DNA of 64,000 bases from Halorubrum salinarum (GCF_013267195.1 NZ_CP053941.1:496001-560000); one strand, 5' to 3'; numbered from the stretch's first letter, positions 16,650 through 26,442 are shown. Notes: generated by a model from the letters alone, not told the origin. Made by a program: numbers and translations.

Positions 16650-17710
16650 TGGCCGACGATCAGCCACTACTCGAGGTCGAAAACCTCACGACGACGTTCA
16701 GCACCGACAACGGAACCCTCACCGCGGTCGACGGCGTCGACTTCACCGTCGACACCGGCGAGACGGTCTGTATCGTCGGCGAGTCGGGCTCCGGGAAGAC
16801 GGTCGCGACCGAGTCGATCACAAGGATCATCAACACCCCGCCGGGGGAGATCGAGGGGACCGTCCGGTACAAGGGGCGCGACCTGCTGTCGATGTCAGAG
16901 TCGGAGCTCCGGAACATCCGAGGCAACGACATCGCGCACATCTTCCAGAACCCGCAGGAGGCGATGAACCACTGCTACACCGTCGGGTGGCAGATCACCG
17001 AGGCGCTCCAGATCCACCAGGACGTCTCCGACGACGAGGCCCGCGCGAAGGCGGTCGACCTCATGGACCGCGTGGGGATCGCGAACGCGAGCTCGCGGTT
17101 CGACGACTACCCCCACGAGTTCTCCGGCGGACAGAAGCAGCGCGTGATGATCGCGATGGCGCTGGTCGGCGACCCCGACCTGCTCATCGCCGACGAGCCC
17201 ACGACGGCGCTCGACGTGACCGTTCAGGCCCAGATCCTGAAGCTCCTCGACGACCTCCAAGAGGAGTTCGAGATGGGCATCCTGTTCGTCACGCACGACC
17301 TCGGCGTCGTCGCGGAGATCGCCGACCGGATCGTCGTGATGTACGCCGGGAAGGTGATGGAGCGGGGCGGGGTCCTCGACATCTTCGATCACCCCGCACA
17401 CCCGTACACCCAGCAGCTGTTGGAGTGTCTGCCGGAGTTCGGCGGCTCCGGCGGCGGGATTCCGGGAACGCTGCCGGACCCGCACAACCCGCCGGACGGC
17501 TGTCGGTTCGCGCCCCGCTGCGAATACGCCGAGGAGGCGTGCCGCACCGGCGACCAGCCGGACGAGATCGAGGTCGCGCCCGACCAAGAGGTCTCCTGCG
17601 TCCACTACGGGCCGGGCGGAAACCCCTCGATAGTGCGAAGCGAGGGGCTCGGGCCGGGCGACGAGACCGGAGCGGCCGGAGACAGCGAGGTGGGTCCGGC
17701 CGATGACTGA
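16649..17710 (+). CDS. dppD: peptide ABC transporter ATPase, DppD type
   Basis: A 353-residue ATPase. Walker A is GESGSGKT (about residue 45), the signature is FSGGQKQR (about 155), Walker B is LLIADEPTTALD, with a THDLG H-loop. The C-terminal oligopeptide/dipeptide extension has four cysteines (GCRFAPRCEYAEEAC then SC), the pattern that binds an iron-sulfur cluster in DppD homologues. It overlaps dppF by 8 nt. Confidence 0.95.
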   Translation: MADDQPLLEVENLTTTFSTDNGTLTAVDGVDFTVDTGETVCIVGESGSGKTVATESITRIINTPPGEIEGTVRYKGRDLLSMSESELRNIRGNDIAHIFQNPQEAMNHCYTVGWQITEALQIHQDVSDDEARAKAVDLMDRVGIANASSRFDDYPHEFSGGQKQRVMIAMALVGDPDLLIADEPTTALDVTVQAQILKLLDDLQEEFEMGILFVTHDLGVVAEIADRIVVMYAGKVMERGGVLDIFDHPAHPYTQQLLECLPEFGGSGGGIPGTLPDPHNPPDGCRFAPRCEYAEEACRTGDQPDEIEVAPDQEVSCVHYGPGGNPSIVRSEGLGPGDETGAAGDSEVGPADD

Positions 17711-19037
17711 GCCGCTGCTCTCGGTCCGCGACCTGAAGAAGCACTACCCGATCCGGAAGGGGATCTTCAACCGGAAGGTCGGCGCCGCGCGCGCCGTCGA
17801 CGGGATCAGCTTCGACATCGAGGAGGGCGAGACGCTCGGCCTCGTCGGCGAGTCCGGGTGCGGGAAGTCGACCGCGGCGAGCTCCGTCATCCACCTGGAG
17901 GAGCCGACCTCGGGAGAGGTCATCTTCAACGGGAACGGCCGGAAGGGCGCGACGCGTAACCCCGACGGGACCCACCCCAACGACGTGACGGAGTTCGACG
18001 ACCAGGAGATGATGGAGTTCCGACGGGGCGCCCAGATGATCTTCCAGGACCCGTCGTCGAGCTTCGACCCGCGGGTGTCCATCGGCAACGCGGTCGGCGA
18101 GCTGCTCAAGGTTCACGGCATGAGCGACCGCCACCGGCGCCGCGCCATCGTCGAGGACCTGCTCGAACGCGTCGGGCTCTCGGCGAACGACTTCGACCGG
18201 TATCCGCACGAGTTCTCCGGCGGGCAGAAACAGCGGATCGCGCTCGCCCGGGCGCTCGTGTTGAACCCGGACCTCATCATCGCCGACGAGCCGGTGAGCG
18301 CGCTCGACGTCTCCATCCAGGCGGAGATCCTCTCGCTGATCAACGACCTCCAGGACGAGTTCGGGCTGTCGCTGCTGTTCATCAGCCACGACATGTCCGT
18401 CATCCGCCAGATCTGCGACCGCGTCGCCGTGATGTACCTCGGCGAGATCGTCGAGATCGGCCCGGTCGAGGAGATCTTCACCAACCCGCAACACCCCTAC
18501 ACCGAGGCGCTGCTGTCCTCGATCCCGACGCCGGACCCGCGCGCGAGCGTCGGCGGCATCGAGCTGAAGGGCACCGTCCCCAGCCCGACGAACCCGCCGA
18601 GCGGCTGTCGGTTCCACACGCGGTGTCACAAGGTGATCCAGCCGGACGGCGTCGACGTCGACCAGGAGGACTGGCGGGGGCTGTTGAACCTGCGCGACAA
18701 CGTCAACGCCGGCGAGATCGACGTCGAAGGGGTCCGCGAGAACGTCGCCGCCAGCGGCACCAAGCCGACCAGCGCCGAGATCCGCGCGGAGATCCGCCGC
18801 GAGTTCGACATCAGCGAGACCGTCGACGACCCCGAACTCGAACGGACGCTCTCGGAGGCGCTCGACCTCCTCATCGAGGACGACGAGGAACAGGCCGGAA
18901 GCGTCCTGTCGGACGCGATCACGACGCCGTGCGCCGAGACGGAGCCGCAGCGCACGGCGCACTCGGCCGACCACGAGTCCGCCTGCCTCCTCCACGGGGA
19001 GCGGACGCCCGCGGAGCCGAACCCCGCGGACGACTGA
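17703..19037 (+). CDS. dppF: peptide ABC transporter ATPase, DppF type, with C-terminal insertion
   Basis: A 444-residue ATPase with Walker A GESGCGKS, signature FSGGQKQR, Walker B LIIADEPVSALD and ISHDMS. It is ~100 residues longer than usual. After GCRFHTRC in the C-terminal oligopeptide region, a charged helical insertion (about residues 310-405) precedes the last two cysteines (TPC and SACLLHG). The cysteine pattern that normally binds a cluster is thus split but all four are retained. It is the last gene of the operon; the next gene is convergent 27 nt away. Confidence 0.94.
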   Translation: MTEPLLSVRDLKKHYPIRKGIFNRKVGAARAVDGISFDIEEGETLGLVGESGCGKSTAASSVIHLEEPTSGEVIFNGNGRKGATRNPDGTHPNDVTEFDDQEMMEFRRGAQMIFQDPSSSFDPRVSIGNAVGELLKVHGMSDRHRRRAIVEDLLERVGLSANDFDRYPHEFSGGQKQRIALARALVLNPDLIIADEPVSALDVSIQAEILSLINDLQDEFGLSLLFISHDMSVIRQICDRVAVMYLGEIVEIGPVEEIFTNPQHPYTEALLSSIPTPDPRASVGGIELKGTVPSPTNPPSGCRFHTRCHKVIQPDGVDVDQEDWRGLLNLRDNVNAGEIDVEGVRENVAASGTKPTSAEIRAEIRREFDISETVDDPELERTLSEALDLLIEDDEEQAGSVLSDAITTPCAETEPQRTAHSADHESACLLHGERTPAEPNPADD

Positions 19038-19064
19038 TCCGGGCGCGACCCGGGTCGGCGATAT

Positions 19065-19817
19065 TTACTCGGCCGCCGAACCGACCGACGACGGGTCGAT
19101 CCGTCGGGGTTCCGGAACGTCCGCGTCCAGCGGGGCCACCGCCACGTCCCCGCGCGATTCTACGTCCGACTCGCCGTCGCCGTCCGGCGGCGCGAGCACT
19201 GCCGTCGCACCGACCGAGAGCGGCGCGACGAGCCCGGCCGCGAGCGCCGGCGGATCGGAGAACGGGCGACGGAGGACGACGCGCGTCCCCTCCTCCATCG
19301 CGCCGGCCTCGACGGCCGCCGCCGCGGTCGAACAGAGGTCGCGGTGGCTGAACGCCCGGTCCGGGCCGACGACGGCGTCGTCGTCGGGGACGACGTCGCT
19401 CGGCGGGGTTCCCGGATTCTCGCTCCACAGCTCCTGTTCCCAGTGCGTGGTCTCGGGGCGCTCCGGCGACCCGCCGAACAGGGCGAGGTTCGTGCCCGGC
19501 GCCGGGTCGAAGGCGGCGGCGGTCGCGACAGGCGCGAGCACGACGCGGTCGCCGGCCTCGATCCCCGCCGCCGGGTCGAACCGGACCGGTGCGCCGACGG
19601 CGGCGGCACCGAGGAACGCAAGCGTCGTGTGGAAGCCCGGTTTGGGGTCGACGGCGACGGTCGCGCCCGCGCGGACGCCGAGGTACCGGAGCACGTTCGC
19701 CGCCTTGTACCCGTTCGTGATCAGGTCGTGGTAGCTCCGCTCCCGGCCGTCCGCCGTGACGAGCGCCGTCTCGCGAGTGCGTCGGTCGCGCGCGAGCAGG
19801 TCCCCGACGAGGTCCAT
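19065..19817 (-). CDS. N-terminal adenylation-domain stub (acyl-CoA synthetase-like)
   Basis: A 250-residue protein resembling only the N-terminal subdomain of acyl-CoA/acetyl-CoA synthetases: TADGRERSYHDL, then NVLRYLGVRAGATVAV and FLGAAAVGAPV. The adenylate-forming signature (a Ser/Thr/Gly-rich P-loop) and the catalytic Lys domain are absent, so it is unlikely to activate acids. The frame is open with a clean start, so it looks like a short family rather than a fresh pseudogene. Role unknown. Confidence 0.8.
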   Translation of the reverse strand: MDLVGDLLARDRRTRETALVTADGRERSYHDLITNGYKAANVLRYLGVRAGATVAVDPKPGFHTTLAFLGAAAVGAPVRFDPAAGIEAGDRVVLAPVATAAAFDPAPGTNLALFGGSPERPETTHWEQELWSENPGTPPSDVVPDDDAVVGPDRAFSHRDLCSTAAAAVEAGAMEEGTRVVLRRPFSDPPALAAGLVAPLSVGATAVLAPPDGDGESDVESRGDVAVAPLDADVPEPRRIDPSSVGSAAE

Positions 19818-19898
19818 AGGCGACGTTCGGAGCGCGCGAGCCTTAACGCTGCGGCGTCGGCGAAACGGGTCCGGGACCGTACCGAGTCGGAACCGGCG

Positions 19899-20219
19899 TC
19901 ACGGGGCGCCGGCGATGACCATCTTCGAGCCGTCGGCGGAGAAGGCGAGGTCGCGGGTGGACCCGGGGTCGACGCGGACCGCGTCGCCGGGAGCGAGGTC
20001 GACGGCGTCCCCGTCGACGGTGAGCGTCGCCTCGCCGTGGAGCAGCACGTACACCTCCTCGTGGTCGGCGTCGGCGTGGTCGTGTTCCATCCCCTCCCAG
20101 CCGGCGTCGGCCTCGACGACGGTCACGCCGAGGCGCTCGCAGTCGAGCGCGTCGCGGAGGAAGTACATGCCGGGCGCGCGGGGTTCGACGTCGTCGTAGG
20201 CGGTCGTGTCGTAGCCCAT
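19899..20219 (-). CDS. cupin domain protein
   Basis: A 106-residue single cupin. The first metal motif is read as HDHADADHEEVYVLLHGEA (His, His, Glu) and the second as PGDAVRVDPGSTRDL; the usual second-motif His is not obvious there. Such small cupins are sugar-binding, isomerase or dioxygenase-like; no specific function can be assigned. It is separate from dnaJ by 85 nt. Confidence 0.88.
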   Translation of the reverse strand: MGYDTTAYDDVEPRAPGMYFLRDALDCERLGVTVVEADAGWEGMEHDHADADHEEVYVLLHGEATLTVDGDAVDLAPGDAVRVDPGSTRDLAFSADGSKMVIAGAP

Positions 20220-20304
20220 GCCTCGGCGAACGACTCGAAAGGCCGAAAAGCTACGGGCCGCGGAAGGGGAACGTTTCAGGTGCCGGACGAAGGGCTCGCT
20301 CCGC

Positions 20305-21474
20305 TCAGAAGGAGCTCTTCAGCTTCTCGAAGAACCCGCCGCCGACGTCGATGTCCTCGCCGCCGGCCTCGGCAAACGCCTCCAGCGCCTCGCGCTGCTC
20401 GTCGTTGAGCGACTCGGGGACGACGACGGCGACCTGCACGTAGAGGTCGCCCCGTCCGCGGCGCCGAAGCCGGGGCATCCCCTTCCCCTGGAGGCGGAAC
20501 GTCTCGCCGCTCTGCGTCCCGGCGGGGACGTCCATCTCGACGCTGCCGTCGACCGTCTCCACCTCGACGGTGTCGCCGAAGACGGCCTGCGGGAAGGAGA
20601 TGGCCTCGTTGACGCGGAGGTCGTCGCCGTCGCGCTCGAACCGGTCGCCGACGTCGACGTCGACCTCGATGAGCAGGTCGCCCTTCGGGCCGCCGTTCTC
20701 GCCGGGCGCGCCCTCGCGCTCCATCCGGAGGCTCTGTCCAGAGCGGATCCCGGCGGGTATCTCGACCGAGAGCGTCGCCTCCTCGCGGACGACGCCGTCG
20801 CCGCCGCAGTCGGAACAGTCCTCGCTGTACAGCTCGCCCTCGCCCTCACAGCGGGGGCACGTCGAGGTCTGCTGGACGCGCCCGAGCGGCGTCTGCTGGA
20901 CCTGCTGGACCTGCCCGCGACCGTTACACTGCGGGCACGTCTCCACGTCCGCGTCCGGGGGATGGCCCGCGCCGTCGCAGGTGGCGCAGGTGGTGGGTCG
21001 CGTGAGCGTGACCTCCTTGGTCGCGCCCTCGAACGCCTCTTCGAGGTCGATGGTCAGCCCCGTCTTGAGGTCGCGCCCCTGCCGCGGCCGGTTGCCGCCG
21101 CCACCGCCGCCGCGGCCGCGACCGCCGCCGCCACCGAAGAACTGGTTGAAGATGTCCTCGAAGCCGCCGGCGCCCCCGGCGCCGCCCGCGCCGCCGAAGG
21201 GCCCGCCGGCGCCGCCCGGGCCACCGCCGCCGGTCGCGCCGCGCTTGTCGGCCTCGGTGAACCGGTCGTGGCCCATCTGGTCGTACTGCTGTCGCTTCTG
21301 CTCGTCGGTGAGCACCTCCTTGGCCTTCTGGATCTTCTTGAACCGCTCCTCGGCGTTCTCGTCGTCGCTGACGTCGGGGTGGTGTTCGGCGGCCTGCTTG
21401 CGGTACGCCTTCTTTATCTCCTCCTCGCTGGCGTCCCGCGACACGCCGAGGACGTCGTAGAAATCTTCGCTCAT
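20305..21474 (-). CDS. dnaJ: chaperone DnaJ (Hsp40)
   Basis: A 389-residue type I DnaJ. The J domain has the HPD motif ([10 protein letters not shown], about residue 34) that stimulates DnaK's ATPase. A long Gly/Phe-rich region (about 75-135) follows, then four CxxCxGxG zinc repeats ([32 protein letters not shown]; about 150-210) and a C-terminal substrate-binding region. It lies 82 nt downstream of dnaK with its own TATA-like box, so it may be read both with dnaK and alone. Confidence 0.98.
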   Translation of the reverse strand: MSEDFYDVLGVSRDASEEEIKKAYRKQAAEHHPDVSDDENAEERFKKIQKAKEVLTDEQKRQQYDQMGHDRFTEADKRGATGGGGPGGAGGPFGGAGGAGGAGGFEDIFNQFFGGGGGRGRGGGGGGNRPRQGRDLKTGLTIDLEEAFEGATKEVTLTRPTTCATCDGAGHPPDADVETCPQCNGRGQVQQVQQTPLGRVQQTSTCPRCEGEGELYSEDCSDCGGDGVVREEATLSVEIPAGIRSGQSLRMEREGAPGENGGPKGDLLIEVDVDVGDRFERDGDDLRVNEAISFPQAVFGDTVEVETVDGSVEMDVPAGTQSGETFRLQGKGMPRLRRRGRGDLYVQVAVVVPESLNDEQREALEAFAEAGGEDIDVGGGFFEKLKSSF

Positions 21475-21511
21475 GCGTTGCGTTCGTTGGTTGGTGTTGA
21501 TCGACGGGTCG

Positions 21512-21519
21512 ATTTAAAC
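21512..21519 (-). promoter_or_regulatory. TATA-like box of dnaJ
   Basis: GTTTAAAT on the minus strand, about 38 nt upstream of the dnaJ ATG and between the dnaK stop and dnaJ. Confidence 0.5.
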
Positions 21520-21556
21520 GGCGGGGTCGCGGCGTCGAGAATCGGGTCGGAGCGGC

Positions 21557-23482
21557 TTACTCCTCGTCGTCGTCGTCCACGTCCTCAAAGTCGGCGTCGA
21601 CGTACTCCTCGTCGTCGCCGTCGGGCCCGGCGCCGCCGGGGCCCGCCGCGCCGCCCGGACCGGCGGCGCCGCCCATGCCGCCCATGCCGCCGGGACCGGC
21701 GCCGCCCGCGCCGCCCGGACCGGCCTGCGCGGCCTGGCCCTCGTACATCTGCTTGCCGATCTCCTGGAGCTCCTCGGTGAGCGCCTCGGTGGCGGACTCG
21801 ATCTCGTCGGTGTCGGCGTCCTCGTCTTCGAGCACGTCCTCGACGTCCTCGATGGCCGCCTCGATGTCGCCGACGAGCGCGTCGTCGTCGAGCTCCTCCT
21901 CGTTCTCTTCGAGCAGGGTCTCGGCGCGCTGGATCGTCGTCTCGGCCTCGTTGCGGGCCTCGATCCGCTCGCGGCGGGCCTCGTCCTCCTCGGCGTGCTT
22001 CTCGGCCTCCTCTTGCATCTCCTCGATCTCCTCGTCGGAGAGGCCGACGCCGCCCTCGATGGTGATCGACTCGGCGTTGCCCGAGCCCTGATCCTCGGCC
22101 TCGACGTTGACGATGCCGTTCTCGTCGATGTTGAACGAGACCTCGATCTGCGGGGTGCCCGCGGGCGCCGGCGGGATGCCGGACAGCTGGAACGCGCCGA
22201 GCAGCTCGTTCTCCTCGGCGATCTCGCGTTCGCCCTGGAAGACGCGGACGTTGACGGAGGTCTGGTTGTCGGCGGCCGTGGTGAACACCTTCGACTCCTC
22301 GGTGGGGATCGTGGTGTTCTTCTCGATGAGCCGCTCGAAGAGGCCGCCCTTCACCTCGATCCCGAGCGAGAGCGGGGTGACGTCCAGCAGCACGATGTCG
22401 TCGACGTCGCCGGAGAGCACGCCGCCCTGGACCGCCGCGCCGAGCGCGACCGCCTCGTCGGGGTTGACGTTCTTCTTCGGCTCCTGTCCGACGAGCTCCT
22501 CGACCTGCTCCTGGACCTGCGGCATCCGCGTGGAGCCGCCGACGAGGATGACCTCGTCGATGTCGGACTTCGAGTAGTCGGCGTCGGCGAGCGCCTGCTC
22601 GGTCGGCTCGACGGTGCGCTCGATGAGGTCCGAGGTGAGGTTCTCGAACGTCGCGCGGGTGACGGACTGTTCGAGGTGGACCGGGCCGCTGTCGGTCGCG
22701 GTGATGAACGGGAGGTTGACCGTGGTCTCCTTCTTGTTCGACAGCTCGATCTTCGCCTCCTCGGCGGCGTCTTTCAGCCGCTGGAGCGCCTGCCGGTCGT
22801 CGCGGAGGTCGATCCCGTGGTCGTTCTGGAACTCGTCGGCGAGGTGGTCGATGAGCGCCTCGTCCCAGTCGTCGCCGCCGAGGTCGTTGTCCCCGTTCGT
22901 GGCGACGACCTCGTAGACGCCGCCGCCCAGGTCGAGGACCGACACGTCGAACGTGCCGCCCCCGAGGTCGTACACGAGGACGGTCTGGTCGGACTCGTCG
23001 TCGAGGCCGTACGCCATGGAGGCCGCGGTCGGCTCGTTGACGATGCGTTCGACCTCGAAGCCGGCGATCTCGCCGGCGTCCTTCGTCGCCTGGCGCTGCT
23101 TGTCGTTGAAGTAGGCGGGGACGGTGATGACCGCCTTCTCGACATCGTCGCCGAGGTACTCCTCGGCGTCGCGTTTGATCTTCTGGAGGATCATCGCCGA
23201 GACCTGCTCCGGGGTGTAGTCGTCGTCGCCGATCTCGACGGTGTAGTCGTCGTCGCCCATGTGCCGCTTGATCGACTGGATCGTGCGGTCGGGGTTCTGG
23301 ACGGCCTGGTTCTTCGCCGGCTTGCCGACGAGGCGCTCGCCGTCGTCGGCGAAGGCGACGACCGACGGAGTGGTCCGGTCGCCTTCCGCGTTGGCGATGA
23401 TCTCGGGCTCGTCGCCCTCCATCACCGCGAACGCGGAGTTGGTGGTACCGAGGTCGATACCGAGAATCTTGTTGCTCGCCAT
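21557..23482 (-). CDS. dnaK: chaperone DnaK (Hsp70)
   Basis: A 641-residue Hsp70. The ATPase domain has GIDLGTTNS at the start, [10 protein letters not shown] (about residue 165) and GGSTRMPQ (about 300). The substrate-binding domain follows the linker-region DVTPLSLGI. The C-terminal lid is acidic and ends in a Gly/Pro/Met-rich stretch and an acidic tail, typical of haloarchaea. An alternative ATG three codons upstream (23491) exists; MASNKILG is preferred. grpE is not adjacent. The upstream region carries a strong TATA box and an inverted repeat (listed). Confidence 0.98.
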   Translation of the reverse strand: MASNKILGIDLGTTNSAFAVMEGDEPEIIANAEGDRTTPSVVAFADDGERLVGKPAKNQAVQNPDRTIQSIKRHMGDDDYTVEIGDDDYTPEQVSAMILQKIKRDAEEYLGDDVEKAVITVPAYFNDKQRQATKDAGEIAGFEVERIVNEPTAASMAYGLDDESDQTVLVYDLGGGTFDVSVLDLGGGVYEVVATNGDNDLGGDDWDEALIDHLADEFQNDHGIDLRDDRQALQRLKDAAEEAKIELSNKKETTVNLPFITATDSGPVHLEQSVTRATFENLTSDLIERTVEPTEQALADADYSKSDIDEVILVGGSTRMPQVQEQVEELVGQEPKKNVNPDEAVALGAAVQGGVLSGDVDDIVLLDVTPLSLGIEVKGGLFERLIEKNTTIPTEESKVFTTAADNQTSVNVRVFQGEREIAEENELLGAFQLSGIPPAPAGTPQIEVSFNIDENGIVNVEAEDQGSGNAESITIEGGVGLSDEEIEEMQEEAEKHAEEDEARRERIEARNEAETTIQRAETLLEENEEELDDDALVGDIEAAIEDVEDVLEDEDADTDEIESATEALTEELQEIGKQMYEGQAAQAGPGGAGGAGPGGMGGMGGAAGPGGAAGPGGAGPDGDDEEYVDADFEDVDDDDEE

Positions 23483-23580
23483 CTTGGTCATAGGTAGCGG
23501 CTTGTTTCGGTTAAAGGTTACTAGATGCTGCCATACGGCCGCACAAACGAACCCGCTGCCGTCGTGCGATTTCTCGATCG

Positions 23581-23595
23581 TGTGAGTCGCTCACA
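23581..23595 (-). promoter_or_regulatory. inverted repeat in the dnaK promoter (candidate operator)
   Basis: TGTGAG and CTCACA flank TCG, a perfect 6+6 inverted repeat 6-20 nt downstream of the TATA box on the minus strand, covering the expected start point of transcription. A repressor bound here would block dnaK transcription. Confidence 0.45.
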
Positions 23596-23600
23596 TCGAT

Positions 23601-23610
23601 GTATTTATAC
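23601..23610 (-). promoter_or_regulatory. TATA box upstream of dnaK
   Basis: GTATAAATAC on the minus strand is one of the best TATA boxes in the window, about 120 nt upstream of the ATG, giving a leader of ~95 nt. A weaker TTTAACC box ~30 nt upstream of the ATG could serve a second, short-leader transcript. Confidence 0.65.
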
Positions 23611-23704
23611 AGATCCGCAAACGCAGCGGCTCCGGGACGGAAGGGGGAAGGTCACTTGCCGCGACCGGGCTGCTGAGATCGGGGCGTCGAGCCCCCGCAG
23701 CGGC

Positions 23705-24349
23705 TCAGATGCCGCTCACGAGGTCTTCGAGCACGGCCTCGGGGTCGTCCGCCTTCGCGACGCCGGAGGCCAGCAGGACGCCGGCGGCGCCGAGGTCGCC
23801 GGCGGTCGACACGTCCTCGCCGGTCGAGACGCCGGCGCCGCAGAACACGTCGACCGCGGGGTCGACGGCCTCGGCGGCCGCGACCGCGTCCTCGACGATC
23901 CCCGGGTCGGCGGTGGCGACGGAGACGTCGCCGCCGATGAGCGCCGGGGGCTCGACGGCGACCGCGTCGGGGCCGAGCGCGGCCGCGGCGCCGACCTGCG
24001 CGGGGTTGTTCGCGCAGACGATCGTCTCCAGGTCGGCCCGCTCGGCCGCCCGCACGGAGCCGTCGACGTCCGCGAGCTTCAGCCGGTTCTCGGAGTGGTT
24101 GATCAGCGTCCCCTCGGCGCCGTTGTCGGCGACAGCCTCGGCGAGCGTCGAGCCCGTGTGCGAGCCGTGCCCGTTCGGCGAGACGTGCTGCGCCCACGTC
24201 TCGACGCCGGTCTCGGCGACGCGGGCGACGTCCGCGGCCTGCGGCGAGACGGCGATGCGCGCGCCGGACGCCTCGGCGACGTCGCGGGCCGCGGTCGCTA
24301 CCTCGATCGGATCGCACGGGTACGCCTTGAGGTTCACCAGGATGAACAT
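23705..24349 (-). CDS. tpiA: triosephosphate isomerase, archaeal type
   Basis: A 214-residue TIM barrel, short like other archaeal isomerases (bacterial ones are ~250 aa). It has the N-terminal Lys strand ([10 protein letters not shown]), catalytic His in TLINHSENR (about residue 85), catalytic Glu in [10 protein letters not shown] (about 134) and the phosphate-binding GAGVS and LLASGV strands. It interconverts dihydroxyacetone phosphate and glyceraldehyde 3-phosphate. The start at 24349 gives MFILVNLK; an ATG two codons earlier is possible. Confidence 0.97.
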   Translation of the reverse strand: MFILVNLKAYPCDPIEVATAARDVAEASGARIAVSPQAADVARVAETGVETWAQHVSPNGHGSHTGSTLAEAVADNGAEGTLINHSENRLKLADVDGSVRAAERADLETIVCANNPAQVGAAAALGPDAVAVEPPALIGGDVSVATADPGIVEDAVAAAEAVDPAVDVFCGAGVSTGEDVSTAGDLGAAGVLLASGVAKADDPEAVLEDLVSGI

Positions 24350-24481
24350 ACCCACGCTGGGGGAGCGCGGCGCAAATAGGTTCGTGCTTCGCGCACGCCG
24401 CGCCCGGCGGCGGTCCGGTTCGCCGGCCCCACGCGAACCCCGGTTTCCGGGGACGGTCGCGGTCCCGGGAGCAGAAACGTC

Positions 24482-24488
24482 CTTATAC
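24482..24488 (+). promoter_or_regulatory. TATA box of the DICT/DsbB unit
   Basis: CTTATAC lies ~26 nt upstream of the ATG at 24514, fitting a leaderless start. Confidence 0.55.
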
Positions 24489-24513
24489 CCCGCTGTTGTG
24501 GGTCGGACAAGGG

Positions 24514-25314
24514 ATGTCCCTCATCGAGCTCATCGCGGGCGTGGAGGCGCACGAGGCCACGCTGACCGTGTTCAACGCCGATCCGGCGGTGACCGACGAA
24601 CTCCGGGAGCACTTCGCCGACCGCAACGTCCGGATCGTCGACGACCAGACCGCCTCGGGCCCGGAGGAGTTCGCCGTCCTCGCGCGGGACGGGGAGTTCG
24701 TCACGGCCGTGACCGTCGACGAACTGCTGTCGCGGCCGGGCGAGGGGGAAACGGCGGCCACCGGCGTGGGAGTCGCCGAGTCCGACGAGGGAGGCGGCGA
24801 ATCGAGGGAACGAGGCGGCGCGGGTGACCGCGTCGGGCGGCCGGTGTTGGACCACCTCGACGAGACGATGTTCACCTCCTACTCCCGGGAGGACATGGTC
24901 GCCGCGTCGAGGGAGATCGAGGACCGCGCGTGGCGGGTGGGCGACGGCGAGCTCCACGCGGGGTTCCAGACGCTCGACGTGCTCACCGGCGAGGCGGACA
25001 CCTACGACCTGCTCGGCGAGAAGGAGCGGCTCGACGTCCACGCGTACGCGGCCGACGAGGGCGACGCGCCCGACGTGGAACACTACACCGTCCACGTCGG
25101 CGAGACCGCCGAGATCCGCGAGACGTGGTTCGTCGCGTACGACGGGGGCGGCTACGACGAGGCGAAGTGCGCGCTGCTCGCCGAGGAGCGCGCGCCGGGC
25201 GAGTTCTACGGCTTCTGGAGCTACGACCCCGAGACCGTCGAGTACATCATCGACTACCTCACGGAGCGGTACGGCGGCTCGGAGCAGACGGACGACGGCG
25301 GCGCGACGGTGTGA
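24514..25314 (+). CDS. DICT sensory domain protein
   Basis: A 266-residue protein. It begins [20 protein letters not shown], the DICT domain start seen in haloarchaeal Bat-type regulators and cyanobacterial sensors. It continues through [17 protein letters not shown], an acidic linker (about residues 80-110) and a C-terminal half with [25 protein letters not shown] and [18 protein letters not shown]. There is no obvious DNA-binding domain, so it is a sensor or adapter rather than a transcription factor. Its stop overlaps the GTG start of the dsbB-like gene (GTGA). Confidence 0.87.
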   Translation: MSLIELIAGVEAHEATLTVFNADPAVTDELREHFADRNVRIVDDQTASGPEEFAVLARDGEFVTAVTVDELLSRPGEGETAATGVGVAESDEGGGESRERGGAGDRVGRPVLDHLDETMFTSYSREDMVAASREIEDRAWRVGDGELHAGFQTLDVLTGEADTYDLLGEKERLDVHAYAADEGDAPDVEHYTVHVGETAEIRETWFVAYDGGGYDEAKCALLAEERAPGEFYGFWSYDPETVEYIIDYLTERYGGSEQTDDGGATV

Positions 25315-25721
25315 CCGCCCGCCCGTCCCCGGCGACCGCGTGGCTGTCGGCCGCGACGGTCGTCGCGGCGGTCGCGACCGCGGGGAGCCTCTGGTTCAGC
25401 CTCGGACTCGGGCTCGTGCCCTGCGACCTGTGCTGGTACCAGCGGATCCTCATGTACCCGCTCGTCGCGGTCCTCGGGGTCGCGACCGTCGAGCGGCGGC
25501 CCGCGGTCTGGCGGACCGCGCTGCCGCTCGTGTCCGTCGGCCTCCCGCTCGCCGCGTACCACTCGTACCTCCAGGCGACGATGACGCAGTGTACGGTCGG
25601 CGGCCCCTGTGCGACCGTTCAGTGGCAGAGCCCGCTGCTCGGGCTCACGATCCCGAACCTGTCGCTCGTCGCGTTCGGACTGCTCGCGGTCGCGCTGGTC
25701 GGACTCCGGCGACGCGTCTGA
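25311..25721 (+). CDS. DsbB-type disulfide bond formation protein
   Basis: A 136-residue four-helix membrane protein. CDLCWYQR in the first external loop is the quinone-reactive CxxC motif. A second cysteine pair (CTVGGPC) lies in the second loop. DsbB-like proteins reoxidise a DsbA-like thiol oxidase and pass electrons to quinones. The GTG start at 25311 overlaps the stop of the DICT gene by 4 nt and is the only start giving the first helix. Confidence 0.92.
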   Translation: MTARPSPATAWLSAATVVAAVATAGSLWFSLGLGLVPCDLCWYQRILMYPLVAVLGVATVERRPAVWRTALPLVSVGLPLAAYHSYLQATMTQCTVGGPCATVQWQSPLLGLTIPNLSLVAFGLLAVALVGLRRRV

Positions 25722-25770
25722 GCGCGCGGTCGACGGGGAACGAGAAGGTCAGGCGGGGCGAGCGGGCCGG

Positions 25771-26298
25771 TCAGTCCTTCCGCTTGACGACGTCGCCGAG
25801 CGTCATCGTGCCCGCGTCGTCGGTCTCCCAGTCGGCGTCGTCGGACGACTGCCCCTCGACCAGGGAGATGTCGAGCGCGCGTTCGAGCTTCCGCTGGACC
25901 TCGTCGGTCGGGAGCGTGTCGCCGCGTTCGAGCTTGCGGATGAGGCTCGCCTTCTCGTTGAGCTGGTCGGCCAGCTCCTCCTGGCTCAGCCCGCGCGACT
26001 CCCGCGCCTCGCGGATCCGCTCGTCGTAGTCGGTGGCGATCTCGTCCATGTCGTCGAACATGTCGCGGCGGCGGGTCGAGCTCCCCGAGGAGCCACCGGA
26101 GCCCGAGGAACCGGACGACGAGGACGACTTCCCGGTGCTGGAGCTGGTGGAGTACTTGCCGCCGCCGGAGCTCGTCGACTCGTCGCGGACCTCGGTGCCG
26201 AAGTCCGTACACGAGCTACAGAGCTCCAGTTCGGCGCCTTCGACCTTCGTCGTCGTCAGCGAGGCCTCCTCGGCGCCACACATCTCACACTGGGGCAT
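25771..26298 (-). CDS. archaeal multiprotein bridging factor aMBF1
   Basis: A 175-residue protein. Residues 1-35 form a zinc ribbon (CEMCGAEE and CSSCTDF). A Ser/Gly-rich linker (about 45-80) is longer and more repetitive than usual. The C-terminal part (about 90-150) is the conserved MBF1 helix-turn-helix, with REARESRGLSQEELADQL. aMBF1 is an archaeal protein that binds the ribosome and TBP-related factors. It is convergent with the dsbB-like gene. Confidence 0.95.
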   Translation of the reverse strand: MPQCEMCGAEEASLTTTKVEGAELELCSSCTDFGTEVRDESTSSGGGKYSTSSSTGKSSSSSGSSGSGGSSGSSTRRRDMFDDMDEIATDYDERIREARESRGLSQEELADQLNEKASLIRKLERGDTLPTDEVQRKLERALDISLVEGQSSDDADWETDDAGTMTLGDVVKRKD

Positions 26299-26320
26299 AC
26301 GCGACGCTAACGCTCCCGTT

Positions 26321-26329
26321 GGTATAAAG
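26321..26329 (-). promoter_or_regulatory. TATA box of the aMBF1 gene
   Basis: On the minus strand CTTTATACC lies about 25 nt upstream of the ATG at 26298. Confidence 0.6.
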
Positions 26330-26442
26330 GGTGTGCCGCGGCGTCGCGAGGAGGGTCCGCGGCGCGTCGCCCGCCGCCGCCCGCGCGGCCGCAATCGTGC
26401 CGCGGCCGGTACCGACTTGTCACCGGGGGCGGGAGAGTGGGT

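Noticed and set aside
20305-23482. grpE hidden between dnaK and dnaJ
   Set aside because: The gap is only 82 nt and no GrpE-like frame exists nearby; it must be elsewhere if present.
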